A stretch of DNA of 42,040 bases from positions 1 through 42,040 of the forward strand of contig NZ_LGAK01000048.1 of NCBI RefSeq assembly GCF_001292705.1. The letters are read 5' to 3'. The notes under the pieces are model-generated. The model was given only the letters and a program-made list of their open reading frames with translations, was not told the DNA's origin and ran no database searches. The first letter of the stretch is position 1. Each line of letters begins with the position of its first letter. The position numbers were made by a program, and so were the translations under genes. This stretch comes from Marinagarivorans algicola. GTDB lineage: Bacteria > Pseudomonadota > Gammaproteobacteria > Pseudomonadales > Cellvibrionaceae. Below are positions 8,332 to 18,206 of the stretch, one piece after another.

Positions 8332-9387
8332 ATGACAGTGAATTCTCCTTTAAAACTCAAGCGCCATGACTTTTTGCCTAATTTATGCACGGGTCAAGCG
8401 GTGTTTCATTTGATCATTGTTGGCGAGCTTTTAGCAATCGCTCTGACGGTGGCAGGCATTAGTGAAAAAGGCTTAAATTGGTACCGATTTGGGCTGGTCT
8501 CTATTATGGTGCAGTGGGTTGTCCTAGCGAGTGCTGCGTGCTTGTGCCCGCTGCGTAGCTGGTTTCGTCTGCAATCGCCCGAGCTTGCAGGGGGGGTGAG
8601 TTATTGTATTGTGTTAGCCATCACTGCATTATTTAGTGCGCTAGGGGTGTGGGTGCAGTCTAGCGGAGGCCCTGTGAGTTGGCATACTATTTATGCGAAT
8701 ACTATTATTGCAGCTGTTTTTGCTGGTGTGGTATTGCGTTATTTTTATTTACAGCAACAATTGCGCAACCAGCAACAGTCTGAGTTGGAGTCACGTATCC
8801 AAGCGTTGCAATCGCGTATCCGTCCGCACTTTTTGTTTAATAGTATGAACTCTATTGCCAGTTTAATTGAGGTTGAGCCGCAGCTAGCTGAGCGCATGAT
8901 CGAAGATTTATCGGATTTATTCCGTGCAAGTTTAAGTGAACCCGGCTTGGTTCCTCTGAGTAAAGAGTTGGATTTGTGTCAGCGATTTAGTCGAATAGAA
9001 CAGCTGCGCTTGGGTGACCGCCTGAAGGTAAACTGGAACATCGCGGGGAATATTGAAGGTGTGGATATGCCCAGCTTATTGTTACAACCGTTAGTCGAAA
9101 ATGCGATTTACCATGGAGTGCAGCCTTTACAAGAAGGCGGTGTGGTTGATGTTGATGTGCACGTTGAGGGTGGCGAGGTGAGCTTATCCGTTTCTAACCC
9201 TGTACCGCAAGTGCAGCCTAGTGGCCGAAAAACGCAGGGAAATGGCATCGCCATGGAGAACATGAAGCGCAGACTTGAAGCTTATTATGGCTCTAGAGCA
9301 CGCACATTTATTGTGGCTCAAGCGGGGCGTTTTAGTGTGCAGTTACAGTTACCAATTACTGTAGCGAAAAAACACGCTAAAGCTTAA
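8332..9387 (+). CDS. algZ: LytS-type sensor histidine kinase AlgZ/FimS
   Basis: Membrane sensor kinase of the LytS/His_kinase family and likely partner of AlgR. The 351-aa product has about four transmembrane helices in residues 22-140 without a large periplasmic domain. A short coiled coil follows, then the phospho-acceptor box RIRPHFLFNSMNS with His166, the N box LLLQPLVENAIYHGV (Asn257) and the G box GNGIAMENMKRRLEAYYG. In pseudomonads this protein modulates AlgR in control of alginate, type IV pili and virulence genes; here the regulon is unknown. Its 3' end is separated by 194 bases from algR, so the pair may be only partly co-transcribed. Confidence 0.9.
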   Translation: MTVNSPLKLKRHDFLPNLCTGQAVFHLIIVGELLAIALTVAGISEKGLNWYRFGLVSIMVQWVVLASAACLCPLRSWFRLQSPELAGGVSYCIVLAITALFSALGVWVQSSGGPVSWHTIYANTIIAAVFAGVVLRYFYLQQQLRNQQQSELESRIQALQSRIRPHFLFNSMNSIASLIEVEPQLAERMIEDLSDLFRASLSEPGLVPLSKELDLCQRFSRIEQLRLGDRLKVNWNIAGNIEGVDMPSLLLQPLVENAIYHGVQPLQEGGVVDVDVHVEGGEVSLSVSNPVPQVQPSGRKTQGNGIAMENMKRRLEAYYGSRARTFIVAQAGRFSVQLQLPITVAKKHAKA

Positions 9388-9429
9388 AGCTGGGCTAAAC
9401 TAAATATAACACTCTTGTTACTCGGTAAT

Positions 9430-9457
9430 TTGATACTAAGGGTAGACTCTATATTCT
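9430..9457 (+). promoter_or_regulatory. Possible promoter ahead of algR
   Basis: TTGATA at 9430-9435 and TATTCT at 9452-9457 are separated by 16 bases in the 194-base algZ-algR gap. Just downstream, around 9491-9527, lie the palindrome GGCTTTAAAGCC and a short AGCC/GGCT stem followed by six T, which could be a weak attenuator. Assignment is by eye only. Confidence 0.25.
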
Positions 9458-9581
9458 ATGTGTTTTGAATCATGGGTTTTGCGTTTAGAGGATAAGTTTG
9501 GCTTTAAAGCCTACGGGCTGGATTTTTTCCTGCTTACTAGGTTCTTTACAGTAACAAGGCAACATTTAACAAAAGGATTGG

Positions 9582-10319
9582 GTGACTGTGAAACAGGTCT
9601 TAGTTGTTGATGATGAATTACTAGCGCGTCAGCGCGCAGTGCGAATGATCGAACGGATAGACGGCTATGAGGTCGTGGGTGAAGCGCAAAACGGCATTGA
9701 GGCACTAAAATCTATCGAAGCACTGGATCCGGATATTGTGCTTATGGATATCCGTATGCCGGGCGAAGATGGTTTAGGCGCCGCTCGCTCGATTGCCGAG
9801 CTTGAAGAGCCGCCGGCGGTGATATTTTGCACGGCTTACGATGAATATGCACTAGAGGCATTTGATACGTTGGCGGTTGGCTATTTGTTAAAGCCGCTAA
9901 GGCAAGATCAGCTTGAGCTGGCGCTTGCCAAAGCGAGCCGCATTAATAAAGTGCAGCGTGCAAAACTCAAAGAGCCTAATCCTAATCAGCGTAAAAATAT
10001 TGCTGCTAAAACACGCCGTGGCGTAGAACTTGTGCCTATCGATGATATTTTTTGTTTTATGGCCGATCAAAAATACGTCACGATTATGCACGCCGGAGGT
10101 GATACTCTGATTGACGATACACTGAAAGAGCTAGAAGATGAGTTTGATCGTGGTTTTGTGCGTGTGCACCGCAATGCACTAGTAGCCATTAAAAATATTG
10201 AAAAGCTAGAGCGTTTACCCTCTGGCCAGTATGAGTTAAAACTCAAGGGCACGGTGTTTAAGCCTATTGTTAGCCGTCGGCATGTGGCTGCGGTTAGGGA
10301 ATTGCTCAGTAGTTTATAG
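9582..10319 (+). CDS. algR: LytTR-family response regulator AlgR
   Basis: DNA-binding response regulator of 245 aa: receiver domain at 1-120 with acidic pocket D10/D11, phospho-acceptor D56 (VLMDIRMPGEDG), T84 and K104, then a LytTR DNA-binding domain at about 140-243 (FRVHRNALVA-type motif seen as FVRVHRNALVAIKNIEKLE). The start is GTG at 9582 after AAAGGA, with a second GTG two codons later equally possible. Organisation with algZ, argH and hemB resembles pseudomonads and related gammaproteobacteria. It is transcribed towards hemB and ends before a strong terminator. Confidence 0.92.
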   Translation: MTVKQVLVVDDELLARQRAVRMIERIDGYEVVGEAQNGIEALKSIEALDPDIVLMDIRMPGEDGLGAARSIAELEEPPAVIFCTAYDEYALEAFDTLAVGYLLKPLRQDQLELALAKASRINKVQRAKLKEPNPNQRKNIAAKTRRGVELVPIDDIFCFMADQKYVTIMHAGGDTLIDDTLKELEDEFDRGFVRVHRNALVAIKNIEKLERLPSGQYELKLKGTVFKPIVSRRHVAAVRELLSSL

Positions 10320-10403
10320 TCCTGCGCTTGATAAAAATTGATCGGGTTTTAGGGCGTTTGCCTTAAGCGCTAACGGATAACCCAGTAGGCGATTGTTGTT
10401 TTG

Positions 10404-10436
10404 AAAAGGCCCTGTAGTCATACTACAGGGCCTTTT
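10404..10436. terminator. Bidirectional terminator between algR and hemB
   Basis: A perfect 15-bp inverted repeat, arms 10404-10418 and 10422-10436, with a 3-base loop. It begins with AAAA and ends with TTTTT, so it works as a GC-rich hairpin plus U-tract for both the algR and hemB transcripts. Confidence 0.93.
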
Positions 10437-10441
10437 TCGCG

Positions 10442-11446
<1,005 letters not shown>

Positions 11447-11591
11447 TTATTGTAATGTGTTTGGCAGATTACTTAACACGCACCGGCTATTCAAGTCCTT
11501 GAGTTGTTTTAGATCACAACACGCCAATTATTACGTAAGGTCGCATTGAAACGACTAAGAAGCTCAATACCAATAAAGTAAACGCTGTGTG

Positions 11592-12680
11592 TTAGCGAGT
11601 ATGAGCACTGCCTGCTTGAGTAAAAATATGTGCAGCCGGCGTTAGTTTAAAAATTGCATCGGCTGCGAGCAATACGGCACCGGCTGTCCAACTGGTTTTG
11701 TCATCTGGCCATATAAGGTCATCTTTAAAGACATAGCCGGTGATAAAACCGCCATCGGCTTGCTGCCATTGAGGCAAGGTTGCAAAGAGTGTTTTGGCTG
11801 TTTGAAGGTCGTTGGCGGCGACTAATGCCATAACCAGCTCGCTGGTTTCGGCCATCGTGACCCATGGCTCATCGCTCACACATCGGCAGCCTAGTTTAGG
11901 TTCTACAAACTCTTGCCAGCGCCTAGCCAGTATGGCTTGTGCATCTTGCGGTGTGTATAGCCCGGCTAAAATGGGGTAATACCAGTCCATGGCGAAGCGC
12001 TGCTTACTGGGCCATGTGCGATCAAAGCGCTCAGGCTTTGTGGTGAGTGCTGTGGTCAGTGCCTGCCACGCGGTTTGCCAGGGCGCGCAGTCTTGCCCTA
12101 GGGCTTGCGCAGCTAAAATACCACACTCTAGAGATCGCGCAATGGAGCTGCAAGCGGTCACTAAAGCATCGGGTTCGGGGTTGTTGTGTTTATCAACGGC
12201 CCAGCAAATTTCACCAAAAGGTGTTTGGAATCGCAGGACAAAATTCAACGCTTTTTGTATAACAGGAAATAGCTGCGTTAAAAAATCACGATCGTTTGTG
12301 GCTAAAAAATAATGCCAAACACCGGTCGCTACATAAGCGATAAAATTGGTTTCTTTACCGCTATGCGCCTGGGCTTGTTGGTGAGCAGAGGGGTTGGCAG
12401 GTAGAAAGTAAGTCGCGTGCCAGCTGCCGTCATCGAGTTGATTGTTAGCAAGCCATAGATAAGCGCTTTTGGCCTCGCGGTGGTGGCCTGCTACGGTCAA
12501 CCCCATAGCGGCCTCTACGTGGTCCCAGGGGTCGAGTTTATCGTTGGTGTTCCATAAAATGGCGCCGTCTGATCGCTGCAGGCTTTTGATGTAGTGGGCC
12601 GTAAGTGTTAAATCGAGTGGTGGGCTGGCAAGCTTAAGCAAGGTGCGCGTCCTTAGTGTTCTTTTCGTATTTTGAGCCAT
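11592..12680 (-). CDS. Prenyltransferase/squalene-cyclase-like all-alpha protein in a glycosyltransferase-methyltransferase set
   Basis: A 362-aa protein that looks like an alpha/alpha-barrel of the kind annotated as prenyltransferase-like, or a six-hairpin glycosidase-like fold: repeated helices with WxxxDG(S/G)W-type turns (LQRSDGAILWN, LDDGSWHATYF, QADGGFITGYVF) and a DPWDHVEAAMGL motif. I cannot name the reaction. The ATG at 12680 was chosen because the frame upstream of it is arginine/histidine/proline-rich and lies wholly inside the methyltransferase gene. Even so the genes overlap by 47 bases. The three-gene order GT4 - methyltransferase - this gene suggests a shared pathway, probably modification of a lipid-linked or surface glycan; that is inference. 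Confidence 0.75.
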   Translation of the reverse strand: MAQNTKRTLRTRTLLKLASPPLDLTLTAHYIKSLQRSDGAILWNTNDKLDPWDHVEAAMGLTVAGHHREAKSAYLWLANNQLDDGSWHATYFLPANPSAHQQAQAHSGKETNFIAYVATGVWHYFLATNDRDFLTQLFPVIQKALNFVLRFQTPFGEICWAVDKHNNPEPDALVTACSSIARSLECGILAAQALGQDCAPWQTAWQALTTALTTKPERFDRTWPSKQRFAMDWYYPILAGLYTPQDAQAILARRWQEFVEPKLGCRCVSDEPWVTMAETSELVMALVAANDLQTAKTLFATLPQWQQADGGFITGYVFKDDLIWPDDKTSWTAGAVLLAADAIFKLTPAAHIFTQAGSAHTR

Positions 12681-13467
12681 TAGGTAAGGTGTTGGCGGGT
12701 GATGCAATCGTCGATGAAGTCGTCGTTGATTGGGGCGTAGGTGATCGGGGCGTAGGTGATGATTTAATAAAGTGCCACACAACGCTCTTGCCCATGACAG
12801 GGTTTAAGCATTGCTCGAGTACGCGTGTGAATTTGGGCTTTTTGATGAGGTCCCAGACTAATAATTTATGGTACATGCGGCACGGCCAAGCGTCTTCGCC
12901 CCAGCGCCAAAATAAACACCGCAGCCACCAGTAGGGACTGTGGAGTGCGTGAGCATAGTAGCGCTGGGTTTGTGTAAAGCCCAGTTGCTGAATGGTATTG
13001 GCTAGTTTTTTCCCATTAAAAATGCGCACGTGCCCGCCTTCTACCTCGTGATAAGGTGCGCTGAGTGCCCAGCAAATGCGCTCGGGCCACGCCCGAGGTA
13101 CGCTGGCCAAGAACAAACCCTTGGGTTTGATAATGCGGTTTATTTCGGCTAAAAAGGCCTGATAATCTGGAATATGCTCGAGCACTTCGGAACAGATAAC
13201 GGCATCAAAGCTAGCGTCGCTAAACGGTAATTGGGTGCCGTCGGCACAGGGATAGCTGATGTCGGCGGTGAGATTTTGCGCACTAAAAAAGGCCTGGCCT
13301 CGCGTTTGTGCTATGCGTAGATTGCGTGGATTGAGGTCAACCCCAACCACTTGGCAGTGCGGGTGATGCCAAGCCAGTGCGTGGCAGTGCCGGCCTTCGC
13401 CGCAGCCTAAATCCAGGACTTTAGCGTTTTGAGGGAGCGTCAGTGCACCGATGTTGATCGTTTCCAC
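12634..13467 (-). CDS. Class I SAM-dependent methyltransferase
   Basis: A 277-aa Rossmann-type methyltransferase. SAM-binding motif I is VLDLGCGEG (about 17-25), followed by the acidic VVGVDLNP (D44), then FDAVICSEVLEHI and a post-motif GGHVRIF region. The start is a GTG whose G lies in the TAG stop of the upstream glycosyltransferase gene (TAGTG), so translation is probably coupled. The C-terminus (about 240-277) is a Ser/Thr/Pro-rich tail that may be disordered. The substrate is unknown; the neighbours point to a glycan or lipid carrier. Confidence 0.88.
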   Translation of the reverse strand: METINIGALTLPQNAKVLDLGCGEGRHCHALAWHHPHCQVVGVDLNPRNLRIAQTRGQAFFSAQNLTADISYPCADGTQLPFSDASFDAVICSEVLEHIPDYQAFLAEINRIIKPKGLFLASVPRAWPERICWALSAPYHEVEGGHVRIFNGKKLANTIQQLGFTQTQRYYAHALHSPYWWLRCLFWRWGEDAWPCRMYHKLLVWDLIKKPKFTRVLEQCLNPVMGKSVVWHFIKSSPTPRSPTPQSTTTSSTIASPANTLPNGSKYEKNTKDAHLA

Positions 13468-14789
13468 TAGTGTTGCTCCGTGTGTGTTGGTGGTGTACTA
13501 GATTGTGTGGATGCGGCTGTTTGTGCTGCGATAGTTTGATGATAAAGCGCGGCGTATTGTTTGGCGACGCTGTGCCAGCAAAACATTTCTACAGCCCGTG
13601 CGCGGCCCTTTTGTTCGAGGGTATGACGCAGTGTTTCGTCATCAAGTGCTTGCGCAATTGCGTGCGCGAGCGCCTTGGGATTGCCCGCAGGTACGACTAA
13701 GGCGGCGTCGCCAGCAACTTCAGCTAATGCGCCACCATCACTCGTGACAACCGCTGTTGCGCAGCTCATAGCTTCGGCAATAGGCAAGCCAAAACCTTCA
13801 TACAGTGATGGGCATACAAAAACGGTCGCTTTGTTATAGGCAATGACCATATCTTTGTCGCTCAGGCCGCTAACAAACTGAACTTTGTTTTCTAGCCCTA
13901 AGGCTTTGAGTTTTTGCGCGTTAGCGCCTTTGGGGTTGAGCTTGCCGATCACTTTAAGTAGCAGTGTAGGCTTACTTTTAAGCAATTGTGCGTAGGCATC
14001 AAGTAGCACGCTAAAGCCTTTGACCGGCTGATCAGATGAGCAGGTGGCTAAGAGTTCTTGCTCGCGCTTAACACGGTATTGTTGCGGTGAAAAAAAAGCG
14101 GTATCAATGCCATTAAAGATTACCTGTGTTTGCTGGCTCGGTCGACCAAAGCACGCTTCAATATCTTGTTGCGACGATGATGATACGGTCACCACACTGG
14201 GCAGTTGCTTGGTGACTTTTTGTTGCATCTTTAAAAAGCTGTACCACCGTCGAGTACCCCAGCGATGCCATCTATTTTTGGCGGTCTCGATCGCGTGATC
14301 ACGATCGCGGGTAATCGGGTGGTGTACCGTTGCAACTACGGGTAAGGGGAGCTTGAGTAAGCTATAGCACAAGGTTTGGTTGTCGTGAATAATATCGTAA
14401 TCTTGGCGATGCACTTTAAGGTATTGCGCTAGCCTGCGACCAAAGCTGTAGGGTTCAGCAAAATGCCCAGTCATTTTCCCCCACCATTCGTACAAGTCAC
14501 TTAGATGCTTAAAGTGTTTAGGGCGCAATGCGATAAGTGGGTTGTGATGCTCATAGAGATTTAGGCTCGGTAATGCAATTAGCGGGATATGGCTAGGCAG
14601 TGCGGGGTACGGAGGGCCAGAAATAACACTCACATGGTGCCCTAAGGCTTTGAGTGCGGTGGCTAAGTGGCGTATATAAATGCCTTGCCCGCCTACATGC
14701 GGGGCGCTGCGGTACCCCACGAGTGCGATGCGTAAAGGTTTAAACGTTGGAGTGACATTGTATTGCGAGGCTTGCCCTTGATTTGGCAC
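13467..14789 (-). CDS. Glycosyltransferase family 4 protein
   Basis: Retaining GT-B glycosyltransferase of 440 aa. N-terminal acceptor domain with VGYRSAPHVGGQGIYIRHLA (about 24-43, typical glycine-rich GT4 loop). C-terminal nucleotide-sugar domain with FVCPSLYEGFGLPIAEAM, where E331 and E339 form the EX7E pair. It starts with GTG at 14789 after GGAT. First gene of a coupled minus-strand set with a methyltransferase and a prenyltransferase-like protein. The donor sugar and acceptor are not predictable from sequence alone. Confidence 0.9.
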   Translation of the reverse strand: MPNQGQASQYNVTPTFKPLRIALVGYRSAPHVGGQGIYIRHLATALKALGHHVSVISGPPYPALPSHIPLIALPSLNLYEHHNPLIALRPKHFKHLSDLYEWWGKMTGHFAEPYSFGRRLAQYLKVHRQDYDIIHDNQTLCYSLLKLPLPVVATVHHPITRDRDHAIETAKNRWHRWGTRRWYSFLKMQQKVTKQLPSVVTVSSSSQQDIEACFGRPSQQTQVIFNGIDTAFFSPQQYRVKREQELLATCSSDQPVKGFSVLLDAYAQLLKSKPTLLLKVIGKLNPKGANAQKLKALGLENKVQFVSGLSDKDMVIAYNKATVFVCPSLYEGFGLPIAEAMSCATAVVTSDGGALAEVAGDAALVVPAGNPKALAHAIAQALDDETLRHTLEQKGRARAVEMFCWHSVAKQYAALYHQTIAAQTAASTQSSTPPTHTEQH

Positions 14790-14937
14790 GTTGAGTATCC
14801 ATCAAACAAAAGCTGACGATTATACTGGCCCTTTAGCTGTTGTGGGGCACAATGCGGCGACTAATGAATTTGAAGGTGGCTTTGGACGCCAATTGCGCGA
14901 ACTTACCTGCTTTTGTGCTGTGAAATGCGATGCGAGC

Positions 14938-14980
14938 TTAAAAACAACAGTGGATATCTTGTGTGACTCCACTGCTGTTT
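14938..14980 (-). terminator. Rho-independent terminator downstream of glk
   Basis: Read on the minus strand, a 13-base stem (AAACAGCAGTGGA pairing with TCCACTGTTGTTT, one G-T pair) with a 13-base loop is followed by a short T-run. It lies in the 300-base gap between glk and the glycosyltransferase gene, in the direction of glk transcription. The rest of that gap holds only an unconvincing plus-strand TTG frame. Confidence 0.7.
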
Positions 14981-15089
14981 GGCTTGACGGCTATTTGTGG
15001 TCAGCGACCGATTTAACGGTGACCTTGCCAAAGTCATTATTAGCGTTACGGACATGCCAAGCCTTGGTCGCGTTATTTTAAATTGCTCA

Positions 15090-16055
15090 CTATGCCTTGA
15101 GCTGTTGCTCTAGCCAAGCGGCTGCGCCGTTAAATGCCAGCTCGTTGTGTGTGACCAAATAAGCAGGAATATTCTCGACATAGGGGCTCATAGGGCCTTT
15201 GTGAGCAAATTTGGCGGCAAAGTCACTGTTGAGTACAAAGCCGGTAAAGCGTGGCAAAATTCCACCGGCGAGATAAATGCCCCCTGTTGCGCCATAAGTG
15301 AGCGCTAGGTTGCCAGCAAAGCTGCCTAAAAAACTACAAAAAGTCTCTAGAGTGGTTACGCAGGTGGCATCGCTACCGTCGATAGCTTTGGTGGAAATAT
15401 CACTAGGTTCATAGGCATAGGGTGTACTGCCTTCTACTTCACAAATAGCTTTGTAGAGGTTCACAAGACCGGGGCCTGAAAGAAAGGCTTCGGCAGAAAC
15501 ATGCCCTAAATGACCGATCGCCGCTTTAATCACCTCCGCTTCGAATGCGGAACTCGGAGCAATATTGATATGGCCGCCTTCACAGGGATTAGGTAGCCAT
15601 TGATGGTTATGATTGATGACGCCGGCAACGCCTAAGCCTGTACCCGGGCCAAAGACAGCTTTGTTTGCGCCTGCTTTAGGGGCACCGGTTTTCAAGGTGG
15701 TTAAGTCATCTTCGCCCATTAAAGGGATGCCTGCAGCGACTGCGGCAAAATCGTTCATGGCAGTGAACGCCTCAAAACCAAACTGCTCGGCGACAGCTTT
15801 GCACGAAAACCCCCATGACAAGTTGGTCATTTGGATGTAGTCACCTAATACAGGCCCTGCAATGGCGGCGCACATGGCGGTAGGTTTAACATCAACCAAT
15901 GCCAGGTAAGCGCGTAAGGCCTCTTCAAAGCTAGAGTAATCTTGACCTTTTAAAATGTGTACATGCTCAAGGGTGTAGAGGTTGCTTTTTTTGCCGGTAA
16001 CAAGGGCAAAGCGGGCATTGGTTCCGCCGATATCGGCGACAACATATGGGTACAT
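15090..16055 (-). CDS. glk: Glucokinase
   Basis: Phosphorylates glucose to glucose-6-phosphate with ATP. At 321 aa from the ATG at 16055 it equals E. coli Glk in length. Visible motifs are DIGGTNARFAL at 8-18 (phosphate 1), PGTGLGVAG (adenosine/phosphate 2 region), CEGGHINIAP (sugar-binding Glu/His) and a C-terminal GGIYLAGGILPR. A 52-residue upstream extension of the frame is cysteine-rich and not part of the family; GAGAG precedes the chosen ATG. It is the only sugar kinase in the window. Confidence 0.95.
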   Translation of the reverse strand: MYPYVVADIGGTNARFALVTGKKSNLYTLEHVHILKGQDYSSFEEALRAYLALVDVKPTAMCAAIAGPVLGDYIQMTNLSWGFSCKAVAEQFGFEAFTAMNDFAAVAAGIPLMGEDDLTTLKTGAPKAGANKAVFGPGTGLGVAGVINHNHQWLPNPCEGGHINIAPSSAFEAEVIKAAIGHLGHVSAEAFLSGPGLVNLYKAICEVEGSTPYAYEPSDISTKAIDGSDATCVTTLETFCSFLGSFAGNLALTYGATGGIYLAGGILPRFTGFVLNSDFAAKFAHKGPMSPYVENIPAYLVTHNELAFNGAAAWLEQQLKA

Positions 16056-16242
16056 GATGGACTCTCTATAGGTAGGGGTTTGTCGCACAGCAAAACATGC
16101 CGTTACCGCGATATAAAGGGGACACTCTAGAGAAACCCTGTAAAGCGTGCAAGCGTGCATACGAATGCACGGTGTCAAGTGAGTCGTTAGCGTTGATTCC
16201 TTATGGCGCACGCAACAGCTTGGAGGCGGCTTGAGGTGCGCG

Positions 16243-16695
16243 TTAGAGTTGGCTAATAAACGCCTCTGGCTCGAAGGTGATATCCAGTTTTTTAATTAAG
16301 CGACCGTCGGGCTGAATAATGACTAAGGTGGGATAACCTGTGGCGTTGTAGCGCTGCATAAAACCGGCTGCTTCATCGGACTCGGAGTCAATACGTGCGT
16401 AGACATAATGCGTATCTATCAGTGCTTTGACGCGAGCTTGACTGAATACTGTTCTGTCGAGCTTAACGCAGTAACCACACCAAAAAGCGGAAAGGTCAGC
16501 TAAAACGGGCTTGCCCTCTTTGGCGGCTTTAGTTTTGGCCTCTGCTAAGGTGAGCGGCGTTAAGCCCGTGCTCGCAAAGGCGCGCTTACCATTGTAGTTT
16601 TGCAGGGCTTGGATGCCAAAATAAAAGCTCGCACCAAAGACGAGCATAAGCAAAAAGGAGAGAATTTCTTTCTTGAGGCGTTTTTGAGAGATCAT
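16243..16695 (-). CDS. Membrane-anchored thioredoxin-fold protein (DsbD C-terminal-like)
   Basis: A 150-aa protein with one N-terminal transmembrane helix (about 10-30) and a periplasmic thioredoxin domain with active site AFWCGYC (C73, C76) and cis-proline in TGYPTLV. The CGYC motif and the DLSAFWC context resemble the gamma domain of DsbD and DUF255-like thioredoxins, so it is probably a thiol-disulfide reductase facing the periplasm. I used the ATG at 16695, which is preceded by AAGGGT. Its redox partner is unknown. It is divergent from hisB. Confidence 0.85.
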   Translation of the reverse strand: MISQKRLKKEILSFLLMLVFGASFYFGIQALQNYNGKRAFASTGLTPLTLAEAKTKAAKEGKPVLADLSAFWCGYCVKLDRTVFSQARVKALIDTHYVYARIDSESDEAAGFMQRYNATGYPTLVIIQPDGRLIKKLDITFEPEAFISQL

Positions 16696-16765
16696 AAATA
16701 ACCCTTGCATGTAGTTCCGTAGGTACAAGACAAGGTGTTTTCAAAAGAGTTCTAGTGAAACACTC

Positions 16766-16794
16766 AAGACAGCGACTGGCTCTAGCGCTATAAT
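16766..16794 (+). promoter_or_regulatory. Sigma-70 promoter of the hisBHAF operon
   Basis: A perfect -10 hexamer TATAAT at 16789-16794 with a 17-base spacer to AAGACA (4 of 6 matches to TTGACA) at 16766-16771. Transcription would start about 40 bases before the hisB ATG. No leader peptide rich in histidine codons was seen. Confidence 0.6.
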
Positions 16795-16836
16795 CGTGCC
16801 CTTTTAATCATTTTAGATCACTATTTTGGAGTCAGC

Positions 16837-17430
16837 ATGGCCGACCGTACGGCGAGTGTTAAGCGAGATACCCTTGAAACTCAAATTAGCGTTGCATTGA
16901 ACCTTGATGGAAAGGGGGCCGGTGTTTTTGATACCGGTGTACCTTTTTTAGAGCATATGATGGATCAAATTGCGCGCCACGGCATGGTTGATCTGGAGGT
17001 TTTTTGTAAGGGCGATACACATATTGACGACCATCATACTGTTGAAGATATTGGTATTACGATAGGCCAGGCTATTGATAAAGCCGTGGGTGACAAACGC
17101 GGGATTTATCGCTATGGCCATGCTTATGTGCCCTTAGATGAGGCACTATCACGTGTAGTGATTGATTTTTCTGGGCGTCCAGGCCTGATCATGAATATCC
17201 CATTCACACAAAAGCGCATAGGCACTTTTGATACTGAGCTATTCTGGGAGTTTTTTCAGGGTTTTGTCAATCATGCCAAAGTGACAGTGCATATTGATTG
17301 CTTGCGTGGGCACAATGCCCATCACCAAGCCGAGACAGTTTTTAAAGCATTTGGCCGTGCATTACGGATGGCGTTAGAGGTGGATGAGCGCATGGGGAAT
17401 ACGATGCCCTCCACTAAAGGAACCCTCTAA
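16837..17430 (+). CDS. hisB: Imidazoleglycerol-phosphate dehydratase
   Basis: Sixth step of histidine biosynthesis, dehydrating imidazole glycerol phosphate to imidazole acetol phosphate. The 197-aa monofunctional form lacks the histidinol-phosphatase domain of the E. coli fusion. Metal-binding histidine clusters are visible: [15 protein letters not shown] and [19 protein letters not shown], plus the [13 protein letters not shown] motif. The ATG follows TTTTGGAG. First gene of hisB-hisH-hisA-hisF. Confidence 0.97.
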   Translation: MADRTASVKRDTLETQISVALNLDGKGAGVFDTGVPFLEHMMDQIARHGMVDLEVFCKGDTHIDDHHTVEDIGITIGQAIDKAVGDKRGIYRYGHAYVPLDEALSRVVIDFSGRPGLIMNIPFTQKRIGTFDTELFWEFFQGFVNHAKVTVHIDCLRGHNAHHQAETVFKAFGRALRMALEVDERMGNTMPSTKGTL

Positions 17431-17483
17431 TAACCGCGTGGTATGTGATACGCGATAGATGATAATTTTAATGAGAGTGCCCA

Positions 17484-18161
17484 ATGAGTAGTACACAAGT
17501 TGCCATTATTGATTATGGTATGGGGAATTTGCACTCGGTGGCTAGTGCTGTAAGGCACGTGGCGCCAAGGGCTGATGTCATTGTAACTTCTGATAGTCAA
17601 GCGATCGCCCAAGCTGATCGTGTGATATTTCCAGGGGTCGGTGCAATACGTGATTGTGTTGCTGAGATTAAACATCGTGGATTTGACAAGGCTGTTGCCC
17701 GTGAAATGGCTTCGGGTAAGCCGGTGTTGGCTATTTGTGTAGGGCTGCAAGCGCTAATGCAAAGTAGTGAAGAAAATGGCGGTGTCGAGTGCCTTAGCGC
17801 CTTTGAGGGCGAGGTGAAAGGCTTTGCGAGTACGCCAGGGTTTAACCTTATATGTGACGAAAGCTCGCACAGTGGTGAGCGTTTAAAAGTGCCGCATATG
17901 GGTTGGAACCAAGTGCAGCAAAAGCAAGCGCACCCGTTATGGCACGATATAGACGACGAAGGGCGATTTTATTTTGTGCACAGCTACTATGTGCAGACAC
18001 CGCAGAGCGACTTGGTGGTAGGGCAAAGCCATTACGGCCACAACTTTGTCGCCGCTATTGCCCAAAACAATGTCTTTGCCGCGCAGTTTCACCCTGAAAA
18101 AAGCCATACCAATGGTTTGCAGCTGCTTAAAAACTTTGCCGAATGGGATGGCAAATTTTAA
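17484..18161 (+). CDS. hisH: Imidazole glycerol phosphate synthase, glutamine amidotransferase subunit
   Basis: Class I glutaminase subunit that delivers ammonia to HisF. The 225-aa protein carries the full triad: nucleophile C85 in AICVGLQ, H202 and E204 in QFHPEKS. The N-terminal [11 protein letters not shown] and the FPGVGA oxyanion-strand motif are typical. It is somewhat longer than the E. coli subunit (196 aa), with extra residues around 115-135. It lies 53 bases after hisB and before hisA and hisF. Confidence 0.97.
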   Translation: MSSTQVAIIDYGMGNLHSVASAVRHVAPRADVIVTSDSQAIAQADRVIFPGVGAIRDCVAEIKHRGFDKAVAREMASGKPVLAICVGLQALMQSSEENGGVECLSAFEGEVKGFASTPGFNLICDESSHSGERLKVPHMGWNQVQQKQAHPLWHDIDDEGRFYFVHSYYVQTPQSDLVVGQSHYGHNFVAAIAQNNVFAAQFHPEKSHTNGLQLLKNFAEWDGKF

Positions 18162-18206
18162 TGATTTTAGCCTGCTTTCGGCAGGCGTAATGTGTAAGGT
18201 ATCAAA

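Noticed and set aside
11592-12782. The longer version of the prenyltransferase-like gene starting at 12782
   Set aside because: Its first 34 residues are Arg/His/Pro-rich and lie wholly inside the methyltransferase gene; the ATG at 12680 is more credible.
14791-15081. 96-codon plus-strand frame starting TTG between the glycosyltransferase and glk genes
   Set aside because: No Shine-Dalgarno, no recognisable domain, irregular composition with five cysteines, and it runs through the inverted repeat that serves as the glk terminator.
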